Positions 1 through 16,400 of a stretch of DNA of 64,000 bases are shown piece after piece; position 1 is the first letter of the stretch; each line of letters begins with the position of its first letter. The notes beneath the pieces were generated by a model. The model was not told the origin of the DNA. It did not search any database and saw nothing but the letters and a program-made list of their open reading frames with translations. Source of the DNA: Galbula dea (lineage: Eukaryota > Chordata > Aves > Piciformes > Galbulidae). Both the position numbers and the translations under genes were made by a program. The stretch is from the NCBI GenBank assembly GCA_013399015.1, contig VWZX01000996.1, forward strand, positions 2,613,052 through 2,677,051, read 5' to 3'.

Positions 1-5857
<5,857 letters not shown>

Positions 5858-6279
5858 CTGTTCAAAAGACAACAGGGGGAAAAAAAACACACACAAACCC
5901 CACTCTACTTAAAATAGGTTTTCTTTCTGCATGTTTGCATAACAGCGTAACAAACACAGAGTTTGTGGAAGTTACTGTACAAGCAAATTGTAACCACTTA
6001 AAATAGACTAAACCCAACAAAGTAGCCAAGCTTTTGTAAAAAATAACCCTTTCAATTTAGACAGGCAGCGTATTTATAATGTAGGTGAGACATACACCAA
6101 AATAAGCTGGCGTAGATCAAAACAAACTGACTTTCTTACATATTACACTTCAAAGGACTCCCACATTCACTATTTCATACCAAAGCCTGACAATATCCGA
6201 AGTATCTGTTCTTCCAAAATAAAAAGGTAATTAAGAAAATGCAACAGTTATGAATCAACAGAATTACATTCACATCCCC

Positions 6280-6505
6280 GCAGAACATGATCCGTGGAGA
6301 ACTTTGGTCCATCCTCCTCCTCCTCTTACTAGGCCTCTCTCGCCAACAAGAGACAAAGGCAGACATGCCTTTGTCTAGCTGAGTCTTCAAAGACTCCAAT
6401 GGCAGAGGTTCCACCACCTTTCTTCCTTAACTGTTGCAATGCTCTGCTACTCTCCTCGCAAGATGCCTCTCCCTCATGTCCAGCCTAAACTGCTCAAAGG
6501 ACCAA
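6280..6505 (-). mobile_element. Degraded CR1 LINE fragment
   Basis: Read on the plus strand, this segment keeps recognisable complementary CR1 phrases. They include a 'cttcaaagactcc' block, a 'ttccaccacct' block and the 'atgtccagcctaaac' block, in CR1 order but with many substitutions and gaps. The element therefore lies antisense to the window. It sits in CSDE1 intron 1. The assignment is by eye and the borders are approximate. Confidence 0.5.
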
Positions 6506-7157
6506 AGCCACAGGAGTTGCATCTTTTTTATGCAATGCATTATGCTTAAAGGACACATTTTCTCAGAGTATCTAACAAAAAAAGCACTATACAAAGCTGC
6601 TGATAGTTACAGGCTTGCTTCTCTCAGCATCACTCCAACACCTGAACCCTCATCTTTTGAGGGAGGCAACTCCTAGAACATTACATTTACAAGAAAATGC
6701 CCTTGCGGGAAGGCAACAGCTGAAATGTTTCATATTAGGCCATCCTAGAGTTTTAAATACTTCTAAAAAATATGTTGGTTCTTCAAGTAGGGTGGCTGGG
6801 GGAAGGGAAAATGGTAAAACTACTTTACCTTCTACCAGTAGCATAGTAAGCAAGATCATGAGCCCATACTGAAAGCTCAAATGGGTGCGATAAATGGCTT
6901 TCTGCAAGTCACAAAATGGCCATTTCACATCTCTGATACAATGTAAGTACATAAACACACATACACCACTCCCACAGACATTAAGGAATAAGACTAAAGG
7001 TATACTACTAAAGGTACATCAGATACAGAAAATGACAAAAATCTACCTAAACATCAAGTTCAGAATAACCTATCATAGGGTTAAAAACCCACACTGCTGT
7101 TATCCCTTGCTCAAAGACAACTTGTTTCTTATTAAGTTCAGAAATACATTTACCAAC

Positions 7158-7241
7158 CTCGCAGTGATATTCAAATATTGCACTTTCAGTAGTATTAGCT
7201 GATTCTTCTGTTTCAGCACAAGTTTCTAAGGATGAAGACTG
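7158..7241 (-). CDS. Candidate alternative in-frame exon upstream of the CSDE1 start codon
   Basis: This is an open 84-nt stretch (28 codons) on the CSDE1 strand, reading QSSSLETCAETEESANTTES and then AIFEYHCE. It follows an unusually strong acceptor: a long T run, then AATTATAG. It ends at GAG|GTTGGT, or four bases later at GTTG|GTAAAT. With the first donor it is phase 0 and would run in frame into the ATG exon at 5857. The acidic, Ser/Thr-rich composition looks like protein, but no initiator is seen and a second frame is open too. I know no homologue; it may be untranslated or chance. Confidence 0.3.
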
Positions 7242-7245
7242 CTAT

Positions 7246-7310
7246 AATTAAAAAAAAAAAAAAAAGAAAAAAAGGAGGGGGGAAAGAGAGAGGGAGAGAA
7301 AGAAAAAAAA
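7246..7310. repeat. A-rich / AG-rich simple repeat
   Basis: A long A run is followed by interrupted A and G tracts. On the minus strand it supplies the polypyrimidine tract for the candidate exon at 7158-7241, which may exaggerate the apparent strength of that acceptor. Confidence 0.8.
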
Positions 7311-10129
7311 ATAGCAAGAGAAGTATCAAGCTAATAGAGAATGCAAGTGCTGCTGCCCTGGGCAGTTTCAATACAGCACTGGAGAAAACAAAGACTACTA
7401 GCAGCGTTGGGACGTGCTCTTTTGAAGCTGTTGAGTAGGCACAAACTTCTTGTTTCAGATCAAGCCTTGTATCTTCAGTGTTAAGTTTCCTCTTCTTTGG
7501 TCTTGATTGTTGTTACAATGTGGTATATTCTCTTCCTGATCTGAACTTGAAGCAGCAGTTTCAGGTGGTAAATTCTGTTCTGTTCCACTTCATACTGAAG
7601 AAAGAAAAGACACACACTGAGGATCATGTTAAAAGAAATTACACATCAGGCCTAGGTTTGATCCATGATAGGAGAAACCGTTTTACAGATACATTTGGCA
7701 TTCCCATTTTCAGTTTTGTCTTCCAGTAAACTCCACCTGCAAGCCAGTGATTGGGTATTTCTTATTTTGAACTCTTTAGATCTTGACTGGCATTTCAGGA
7801 AAGGTCTCGGTTTGTACAATTACAACAGCAATTCCATTTTGATGGACAGTAGCATCATTTAACACAAGTCTTGGACTACTAATAAAAAGAAACTTTTAAA
7901 TTGTATGTATATGTGCTGCGTGTCTGTTCTACACAGCATATGCTACCACACAATAGCATGTAACTACAGATACATTCTCTGGACCTCTTAAAGCAGTGCT
8001 TGTAAAATTTTTATTATATAGATAATATTTATATAGGTAACAAAGAAGCCTCTCTGCAGTAGTGACTAGTGATAATAATTCTTCCTAAAGTTTTCCAGTA
8101 CTATTTTGTTTTCATGAGAAAGTGGTTTAGACAAAACTGTCACCTACCACATAAAAATGAAATCAGATAGAAAACAGTAGTGTTGTTTGTTTTATTTTTT
8201 TAAAGAAGAAATAAAATCACATTTTTATTTAGGTTTGTTGCTCACTCAGTAGATAGAGGGGAAAAAAGCGGAAGAGATTTTTGTGGACAAAAGCTGTTGA
8301 ACAGCAACACAGCTATGACTCTATGGATACACTAGTATGTTAAAGAGTAATCTGAAGTTATGAAGCATCAGAACACAACTTCTCCTCAAGTAGTTCCACA
8401 AGTCCTACACCAATGAGAAAGCCTATTCTCCACTGCAGCAGGGAAGTGAACTTCACAACTTAAACTTTGGATTCCCTTTACTGAATTTGAACAAGGCATC
8501 CTAAGTGCGGGAAACACGAAAGTGAAGACATCGAAGTGAAAATGCTGACTGCATTCAACTATTACAGACAAGAACTCTAGAACCCAAAAGCACGTGATGG
8601 CTGTACACAAATTCACCACCTCATTTTCACATAAGTTTGTATTTCAATGACCTCTCCTACAGAGGACGCATCTTCCTTTAGTCACCGCTCTGAAAAAACT
8701 TTTGGCTGAAATATATCTTCTTCTCAGACCATTACACATACATGAATGGACTAAATAAACTGGATGAGGGCAGTGCAAACCAGTATCTGGAATGAAAGGT
8801 CTACAGCGAAAAATTTGATTTAAAAAAAAAAAAAATCAGAAGACACAAAAGCTATTGCAAAAACGACAGGATCATCAGGCTTTTAATGTGCTTTCGTGTT
8901 AGATTAAGGCAACTGTCGCCACAACCTCTTTCAGAAGAGTATTATTTTTTGGACAGCATTTCAGAACTCAAATGGTCATCCCACCCAACAAAGTTCAGGA
9001 GAAATAAAGTTCCTGCTGTATCACAGGAACTGCACAGAGACACTTAGAATCCTCTTATTCATATATATCTTTTTCATCTAATTAGAGCAAATAATATTAG
9101 TCAGAGCGCTACTAAAGGTGTAACTTGTATCGTAGTACACTTCTCACTTGTTCTGGCACAGAATATATTATGTTTTCATGGAATAAGCAAAACCTCTCTT
9201 CTGCCCAAAGATGACTAAAGCCATTTTTGACAGATAATGTAATAATGCATAAGCTTTTCCCTTAAAAGCCAACTCACTTTGGTAACAAGATTTGTTTACT
9301 ACTTTTAAGTTATTTTTAAAAATGGAGTTGTCAAACAAGCATAGTAACCCAAGGAAAAAAAAAAAAATCTTGTGTGTGTCTGCTTTAAATTCTTTACTTT
9401 TTAAGTCAGCTACTATAAATACCCCTCCAAATGGTAAACACCTAAGCAGCTGCCCAGTCCCCTAGTCACATTTGTGTATTTACAGATGAAAGGATTAATG
9501 CAAAGACAGGGAAGAGCCGCATAAGTCCTATTCTTGAAGTCTTTCAGGTGCAGATTTTGCTAAATTACAGTGACATAAAGCTGTTCACAGCTAGAAACCA
9601 TCTTTACAGCCTAACAACACAACCTGCGGGATTAAAACCACTGCTTTGTTTCCCATTTTCTTCACAAAAAGAGGTAACTGCAAGAACATGCATTTTACTG
9701 GACTGGAACATGTGTTTCCAGAAAGAGACATCTCTTACATGACTAAAACTCAAATTTAATGAAGATGCACAAGGCAGATATTAAGATACTTGGTGATAAA
9801 GCTATTCCCTACGTTTTCAGATGAGTATCAGAAAGCACTACTGAACACTACTAGCTCTTGAGCACCCCAACCACTACATGACAACTACGAGATCAGCTAC
9901 CACAGTCACTAGGCTAGTGAAGTCACTTTTACGTCAAAAAAATATAAACTACTGGGGAAAAAAACAAGTTAACTTTCAAGGACATCTGCAAAAGCATATA
10001 TACAGAGAGAAACAATCAAAACCAGTAAGTCATAAAACAAAAATTTCGTTTTCTTTTAACGGCACCGGAGTTGGGCAAGAGCTCCGTGCTTTTTATTAAC
10101 CCAGACAACAGACAATTGGACCCAAACCG

Positions 10130-11520
10130 ATGTAGCCCCGTCGCAGGCCTTCAGAAAGGGCTTGTGCCCGGCGCGGCACTCCCGACGGCCCTGCTCCCTG
10201 CGCTGCAGCAAGATGGTGGCCGCGGAGCGGCGGGCCGTGCCGATGGGCGGTGCCAGGCGCCGCAGCAGGCAGCGCGCCCAGCGGGGGCTGCCGTGTGCGG
10301 GAACTGACGGCTCGCTCTCCGCGGCCTGCGCTATGACAGCGCAGAGACGACAACAAGGCCGCGCCACACGCCGCCGCTCCCCGGCCCAAAGGAAGGGCAG
10401 GAGCGGCAGTGGGAGTGGCCGCTCCGCCGCCCTCCCCGCACACAAAGGGGGGAGATGGCGGCCACTCCCCGCACACAAAGGGATGGGGGCCCAGTCCCTG
10501 GTCCGGGTGGGGCTGGCGCGCAGCACGCCGGGAGCCGCGGTCTGCCACCGCCCCTCCACAACGGCCGCACAGGCCCAGCCCCAAGAGCCCCAGCGCCAGG
10601 GCCCCGCTTGGGACCTGCCAGGACCCGTAGTCCCCCTGATGCCGCTCGCGGCCAGTCCAGCGCCTGCTAGCCTGCAGGCCCCAATAAGCTCCGCAACCCG
10701 CGGGGCCGCGCAGCGCGTTGGGAAAGCGAGTTCCAGCGCAACTGTGGCCCCACCTACGCAGCCGGGCGGGACTCCAGCCCCCAGGAGTCCCGGCAGCAGG
10801 GCGTCTGCCCGCAGAACGCCGGGAAGCGTAGTGCACACGCCGCCACGGCCCAGCGACCCGAGACCACTAGTCCTCCATCTCCAGGAGCAGAAGCCTGCTT
10901 AGGCAGGCGTCCCCCAGCCTCGGCCGCCGCATTCCGTGTAGCCAAGAGGAGGTTCCAGGCACCTTTAACCCGCCAAGACCGCTACGACAAAAGACACGCG
11001 GGAGGCGGGTCCACAGGTGCTTTCTATTCCCCCTTCGCCAACCCTGGGGGTCCCCAAGTATCCCCTCACTTGCACGAGCACCGTCTGGGCAGCGACGGGA
11101 GCGGTTAGAGCCCGCCACGCTAGTACTCACCCCAACAGCTCAGCGCCCCCGCTCCAGCGCCGCCATGAGCAGCACGGCACCGCACGTAGGAATAAATCCC
11201 GGCCTCTCGCGAGAGCGCGGGGCGGGGCCGCGCCTACGCACAGCGGAACAGCGCTGTCGCGTGCTGCGCATGCGCATACAGAGACCAGCCGGCAGCGCGG
11301 CTCAACGCACTGCTGCCTTCTGGCGGGAGCACGCAAAGACGAGACGAGATGGCGGCGGTCCCGTGGGGCCCACGGGTGAAGGAGGTAGCAGGCTGCCTCA
11401 GCAACTCCCTGCCGGGGCCGCGCGGAGCTCCGGGGCACGCTGCTCCCCGCAGACGAACGGGCTGACAGGGCCTCGGGGAAGGGAGAGGGGCGCAGGAGTA
11501 ACAGCAACGCTTCGTGCCAG
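10130..11520. promoter_or_regulatory. CSDE1: CpG island and promoter region of CSDE1
   Basis: CpG density rises sharply across this interval in an otherwise AT-rich neighbourhood. Near the predicted start site it holds a perfect NRF1 palindrome TGCGCATGCGCA (11265-11276) and a TCTCGCGAGA element (11205-11214); both are typical of TATA-less housekeeping promoters. YY1-like ATGGCGGC or ATGGTGGC motifs occur at about 10,213, 10,455 and 11,349 on the plus strand. Transcription of CSDE1 probably starts just below the CGCG element and runs leftward. The inner CpG patch at 10.13-10.9 kb may be a second start region. Long open frames across the island reflect GC richness, not genes. Confidence 0.8.
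11131..11205 (-). other. CSDE1: CSDE1 non-coding first exon with a short upstream ORF
   Basis: A consensus donor, TTGGG|GTGAGTA, closes an exon at 11131 on the CSDE1 strand inside the CpG island. No other minus-strand GTGAGT is so well placed. The upper border is set only by the promoter motifs and is approximate. The exon contains a complete nine-codon upstream ORF, ATG at 11166 to TGA at 11140, reading MAALERGR. Such an ORF could modulate scanning to the main start codon. The UNR 5' leader has been reported to have IRES activity in mammals; nothing here tests that. Confidence 0.6.
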
Positions 11521-11539
11521 GACAGGCTCCTAAAGCTCC

Positions 11540-11944
11540 ACGCTAGTCTTCAACGTGAGCGGATCAAGCTCTTCCCTAAGTGCCTAGCAGCTTACAAGGA
11601 TCATACACAGCAGGCATCAACGATCCAGAATGGGACAGCAGCGAATGGAACCTGTTTAAACTTCCCCTGCTAATTACGACCCACTACCGATTAATAACAC
11701 TCATTCGTCAAAGCAATTGCTATTTAGTTTCCACTGTCTCAAGCTGCATTAGAGGAATGCAGCCCATTAGAGGAATGTTAACCTATGCTAGGATAATGAT
11801 GGTAAAAAGACATTGTCACGGGTCATTTAAAAGAGAGAAGGTGCAACACTTTCGGTTATTGCACTATTTCATTTAGGCAAGGTAAAAATTGGAGGGGGTG
11901 CAAGAAGCCATCCCCAGGATTCACAAATCAGAACACACTTCACA
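11540..11944. other. Spacer between the CSDE1 promoter and the SIKE1 3' end
   Basis: About 400 bp separate the CpG island from the SIKE1 poly(A) signal. I see no exon, repeat family or RNA gene in it. An open frame of 98 codons on the plus strand has no recognisable product. Confidence 0.5.
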
Positions 11945-11964
11945 AAACATTGCCAATTGGGATT

Positions 11965-11970
11965 TTTATT
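11965..11970 (-). terminator. SIKE1: Polyadenylation signal AATAAA for SIKE1
   Basis: This is a canonical hexamer on the SIKE1 strand, about 1.44 kb past the stop codon and just before the CSDE1 CpG island. Its position between the two genes makes it the best candidate for the SIKE1 transcript end. Confidence 0.5.
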
Positions 11971-12049
11971 CCCTCTTGAACAATTTCTAATAGAAAAGGA
12001 TTGTATACAAGAATACTCCTGTACAGAAATCTGTTGTATCTACCAAACA

Positions 12050-12190
12050 ATCTTGCTGGACAGGCTGGATGTGACCCTGGGCAGCCTGGTCTAGTGACTG
12101 GCATCCCTGCCCATGGTGGGGGAGGAGGGGGTTGGAACTAGATGATCTTTAAGGTCCCTTCCAACCTGAGCCATTATATGATTCTATGAC
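12050..12190 (+). mobile_element. CR1 LINE 3' end
   Basis: The segment carries the CR1 3' terminal phrases in order: 'gaccctgggcagcctggtct', 'ggttggaactagatgatctt', 'aaggtcccttccaacc' and the tail 'atgattctatga'. It is a short 5'-truncated copy, as usual for CR1. It lies antisense within the SIKE1 3'UTR, so the mature mRNA would contain the complement of a CR1 tail. Confidence 0.9.
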
Positions 12191-13411
12191 ATTCTGAATG
12201 GTTGCAAGAAAATGTCACCTAAATGCAGGAGGTGATTTACGTTGCAGTGCTTATTATCAAAATTTCTCACTTGGGAAAAAGTAGCATAAAAATTTAAACC
12301 AATACTGGAAATAAGATATTTACTGTTCTTGCAGGATTATTCTTCGATCACAGTTAAGAAAGACAGAAATCTTTATATAAAAATGTCACTAAAAATATCA
12401 CAATACTGATAAATTCCCACAACACTGCAACTCTAAACAGGATTCAGCAATTACTATGTAACATCTGTCACCAGACTTGCCTGGGATGTAATATTAAAAA
12501 CCTGTCTATATCATTGGGTTTGGTTTAGTTTTGAGGCAGACCTGAGCTTACTCTTCCTCAATTCCAAAGTGGTGGGAGGCCAAAGAACTTTGATCTTAAA
12601 GTGCTATGTTCTGCACAGGGTTTGAGTGCACTGCCTTCAGACCAGAGCCAGCCAGGATTCATGAACCTTGGAGCGTTGATAAGCCAGAACAGGTCTACCC
12701 ATAAAGAAAAAGACCAAAAAATAGTCAGATATGCAACATCCTTAAAAAATACACAGGTATCAGAAAGGGTTATCCACTCTGATCTTCACCCATAAATCAA
12801 GTTAAAAGTATGCTTCTTACAAGAATTACCACTTAAAGTGCTCTACTAGCTATCTTTTGTTCTGCTCATCCACTTTTAAGCAGTTATCCAAGTAACAACG
12901 TTAGCCCAGCCAAATACTGAGTGTTAGCTCTTCAAAGCAAAACAAGAGCTCTATGTGTCTGCTTTGTGCAGGCAGAGCAAAATGTGCACCTACCATTTAC
13001 AATGTAGTTTTTTTAATAATCTCTTATTCTTTCCTCAAATAAAATAATCGCAACCTGTATTATCTTCTTTAGCCGCTGGCAAGGAGAATTTAAGTGTCAT
13101 CTGCACAGTTGGAATGATTAACTAAAGCTCATTAAAAAAAGTCACAAACAGCAGAGGAAATAAACTACCAGAAGTGAGTACACATCAAATACTTCATTGT
13201 TAAGCATCCATATGATGCAGTTACTAAGACGGAACAACAGTGCAAAGCCTTTGCCATCAACAGTATGTCATTTCAGAAAAATGCAGAGAAAACAGCCCAT
13301 GCTTTTTCAAAGATAAAAGAAACAGAAGGAAACACCTGGAAGAACAAAACAAACCCCATTCTTGTAGGGTAGTTTCATAATGGTCTCTGAAGTCAAGATT
13401 TGGACATAAGG

Positions 13412-16400
13412 TTACGTTGTGACCTGAACTTCACAGTCAGGCAGATCTTCTCTCCCCACCTCAAAAGATTCTTTGCTGATTGACAACAGCTCACGCAGCT
13501 CTTTGTTTTCAAGCTGCAAAATCAATATTTTTGCTGAAATAGAAATGAACTAATTCACAATTAAAGGTCAATAAACTTTAAATAGCCCCACTGCTTCACA
13601 GCTAAACAAAACACTGATTGTGTAACAAGCATTAACACAGTGCTAGCGAGAATGGAACCACACCATTTAAAGCTTATCTTTTGCTTCTAGCTTCATATAT
13701 ATATATTTATACACACTCACACATCATAAAACATCAAGAACTCAAAAAGAAACAGATCACTGTATTTTCTGACCCCGTCTCCAAATTTTTGAATGTTAGA
13801 AAGCCTCAACACATACAACACACCAAGTCCAGACTAAGTCTAAAGACCCCCAAGCTTTATCTGTCCTTAGCAATTTTATCTATTCTTACCTCCAACTGAG
13901 CTAGTCTCTCCTGAACTTTGAAGAACTGATCATCATCGGCTTGAACAGCTTTTCTCATCACCTCTCCCATCTCACATATTCTGTCTATTTGACTTTCAAT
14001 TTCCTGAAAGACATAGAAGTAATATATTAAATATGTTCAGGCAAAAGCAGCAGTAATAATTATCTCTTCTAAATAAATTAGTATTTTTCTTGAACTTGGA
14101 TTATTTTCCTGGTTTGAATTTTAATCTCTTCCTCCCAAGCACCTGCAATCCTTTTTAACTTGTAAAATTTTTTAGGATGAAAACCATGTACCTTACTGTC
14201 CATTATCAGGAGTCATCCATGAAAACAGTGAATAGAATTACATTAGTCAGAAAGGTAAGGCACTCATAATTACCAAGATGGAAATATTTCAAGTGTCACA
14301 AGGATTGAGATGACAGATTCAAGTACATGTGAATATAGTTAGTATGCAGCAGATTTCATACCGCTTCATCAGAAAAACCTTACTGAACTTATAAGAATGC
14401 CAAATATAAAAGCAAATGGGATTTCAAGAATAAGTAACAGTTTGAAGTAAACAGTGTCATCTCAGAAGGAAGCCAAGCAAGGAAACTAAAATGAGACTGG
14501 AGCCTTCTGAGGCAGTTTTTACAGAATCTGTCTGCATACAGCTATAATCCTTTGGAAGATGCGTTTTGTTTTAAGCTCAGAAATGCACATATAATGAACA
14601 CTGAAAAATTCCAACATGTAATGTAGCAACAGTTCTTGTTGTTCACAATACAGTATTTAGAGAGGAACTACGATGTGCAAACACAACGTCAGTAATTGGC
14701 AAGAAGGATCAAAATAAGAATTTGGTGGCTTTTGAAGCATTTTAACATAACATAAAATGATAAAAGTTATCACACAGCACTTTGGGGGATATCAGATAAT
14801 GTTACGGGGTGGAGTTTCTTTTCTCTAAGTGTCAGTAGTTATTCCACTGCCTCTGGAAGATAAACTGCCCTGGTTTGGGTTAGAACAGAATTAATTCTGT
14901 TCAGCGATTTTTACCTTGTAGCTAAAGCTCCTCTAAGAAACTGCACTTTCTGAAACTAACAGTATGTTTTTACAGACACTGCCTGCTTCTAGCAGTGATG
15001 AGACCTAATGTTTAGATTTACTACCAGGGATTGGCACGCAAACCAAGGTCACTGATGAATCTGCTGTCTCAAGCTGGGGGGGTGCAGAGTAAAAGCTGCA
15101 TGACAGGTGACCCTAAACTGACCAACCATGCTCCATTCCATATATGTCATATTCGATATAAAACTGAGGGTCAGTTCCTTCTCCTCTTTCTTCTCCTGCG
15201 CTTCAATAGCTGTCATCTGAGGAGAACTCTATCTGTTCTGCCCTCCATCCTGATCCATAAGTTCCTGCATCCAGTACCAGGATCCAGCCCCTGAGCCTGG
15301 CTCCCATCCGCTGCTGAGGCCTTCTGCCACAGTGTCAGTGGTGACGGTGACATAGTTACTATTTAGGGGAGTTTTGGTTTGGTATTGTTTTTTGTACATA
15401 TTTGTATATATTTCATTTATCATTACTATTATTAAAGCAATTTTAGTTTTCTTTTCCAATCCACAAGTCTCTCTCTCTTATTCCCTTTCCCCTTCTGGGG
15501 CGGGGGGAAGGGACACAAGGGGGTCATTGGGTTGGTGGTTGGCCAAGCCTTGACCCTCAACATAAATTTGTCACCAGAGCATAGAATGCAGTTTTGAATC
15601 CCATTATTCAGAAAATATGTAAACAAATCTGAGCATCTAGAAGGGAGCTGGAGGAATGAGAAAGAGAATCAGGGGAAAAAAAGAATTATTTTTTATTTTT
15701 TCTACACAGAAAAATCATTATAAGAATAAAAGCTCTTCCAAGGTATTAAAAGGCCGCTACTGGTCTCCAAGTTGCAGTTAGGAAAAAAATTCATGGGGTT
15801 GATCTGAAGTACAACAGATTTTTCCTAGATATGGAGAAAGTCTATGCACATTCCACTAAAGGTTCCTCCAGAGCCTTTTCAGCTCTGCATTTCCATGCCA
15901 TTAAAATGGAGCAAGAGCAGTGCCAAAGAATAATGTTAGAACCTTTGTTCACATGCTAAGTCTTGATAAACAGAGCAATTCATGCACCTAAGCAAGCACT
16001 GGAAGGAAGACATTGCTACACTGCTTAACTTCAGCGGACCTGAGCAACACAAAACAGAGAACTAATGAGTTGTCAGATATCAGTGCAAAGATGGATGTGC
16101 AAAGAGTTATGCTGGCTCCGACTCCAATTAAACAAAACTACAAGATATCAGACATCACTAGGTTGAACCAGCTTTATGTTCTTTAATTACATAAAAGTGC
16201 ATTTTAACAAATGCCTAACTGAATTCATAAGCCTTAAATAGAGATTTAATATTATACTGTTGCTAAACTCCAAAATGTAAACCAGGCAGCAGTTATCAGT
16301 AGCCACACCTTAAGAGTTCTTAAGTCACTGCACCCAAAATGGATGAAGGGACACTTTCAGGCCAGTGCATAGAATATCTGGATTTAAACACATTTTGGAG

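Larger units (their letters stand above)
5858..11130 (-). other. CSDE1: CSDE1 first intron (5.3 kb)
   Basis: This region separates the non-coding first exon from the ATG exon. It holds the candidate exon at 7158-7241, a degraded CR1 near 6.28-6.5 kb, an A/G-rich simple repeat at about 7,246-7,310 and the inner half of the CpG island from about 10.13 kb. A well-formed acceptor on the minus strand at 7,596-7,595, preceded by a pyrimidine-rich tract, could start another 5'UTR exon. Apart from these I see only AT-rich sequence with no further genes. Confidence 0.7.
11945..13411 (-). other. SIKE1: SIKE1 3' untranslated region
   Basis: From the SIKE1 stop at 13412 the minus strand runs about 1.45 kb to an AATAAA at 11970-11965. 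That signal would place cleavage near 11,945. The region is AT-rich and contains an antisense CR1 tail at about 12,050-12,190. The 3'UTR end is inferred from the poly(A) hexamer only. Confidence 0.6.

Noticed and set aside
10056..10902. Long open frames on both strands (up to 260 codons)
   Set aside because: They lie in the CpG island, overlap each other in several frames and on both strands, have low-complexity Ala/Arg/Pro/Gly composition and no homology. GC-rich DNA has few stop codons.
5858..11130. The mammalian alternative CSDE1 N-terminal extension (ending in a TPTYQR-type stretch)
   Set aside because: I scanned the minus strand of intron 1 for the coding pattern and did not find it. 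A different candidate exon is reported at 7158-7241.
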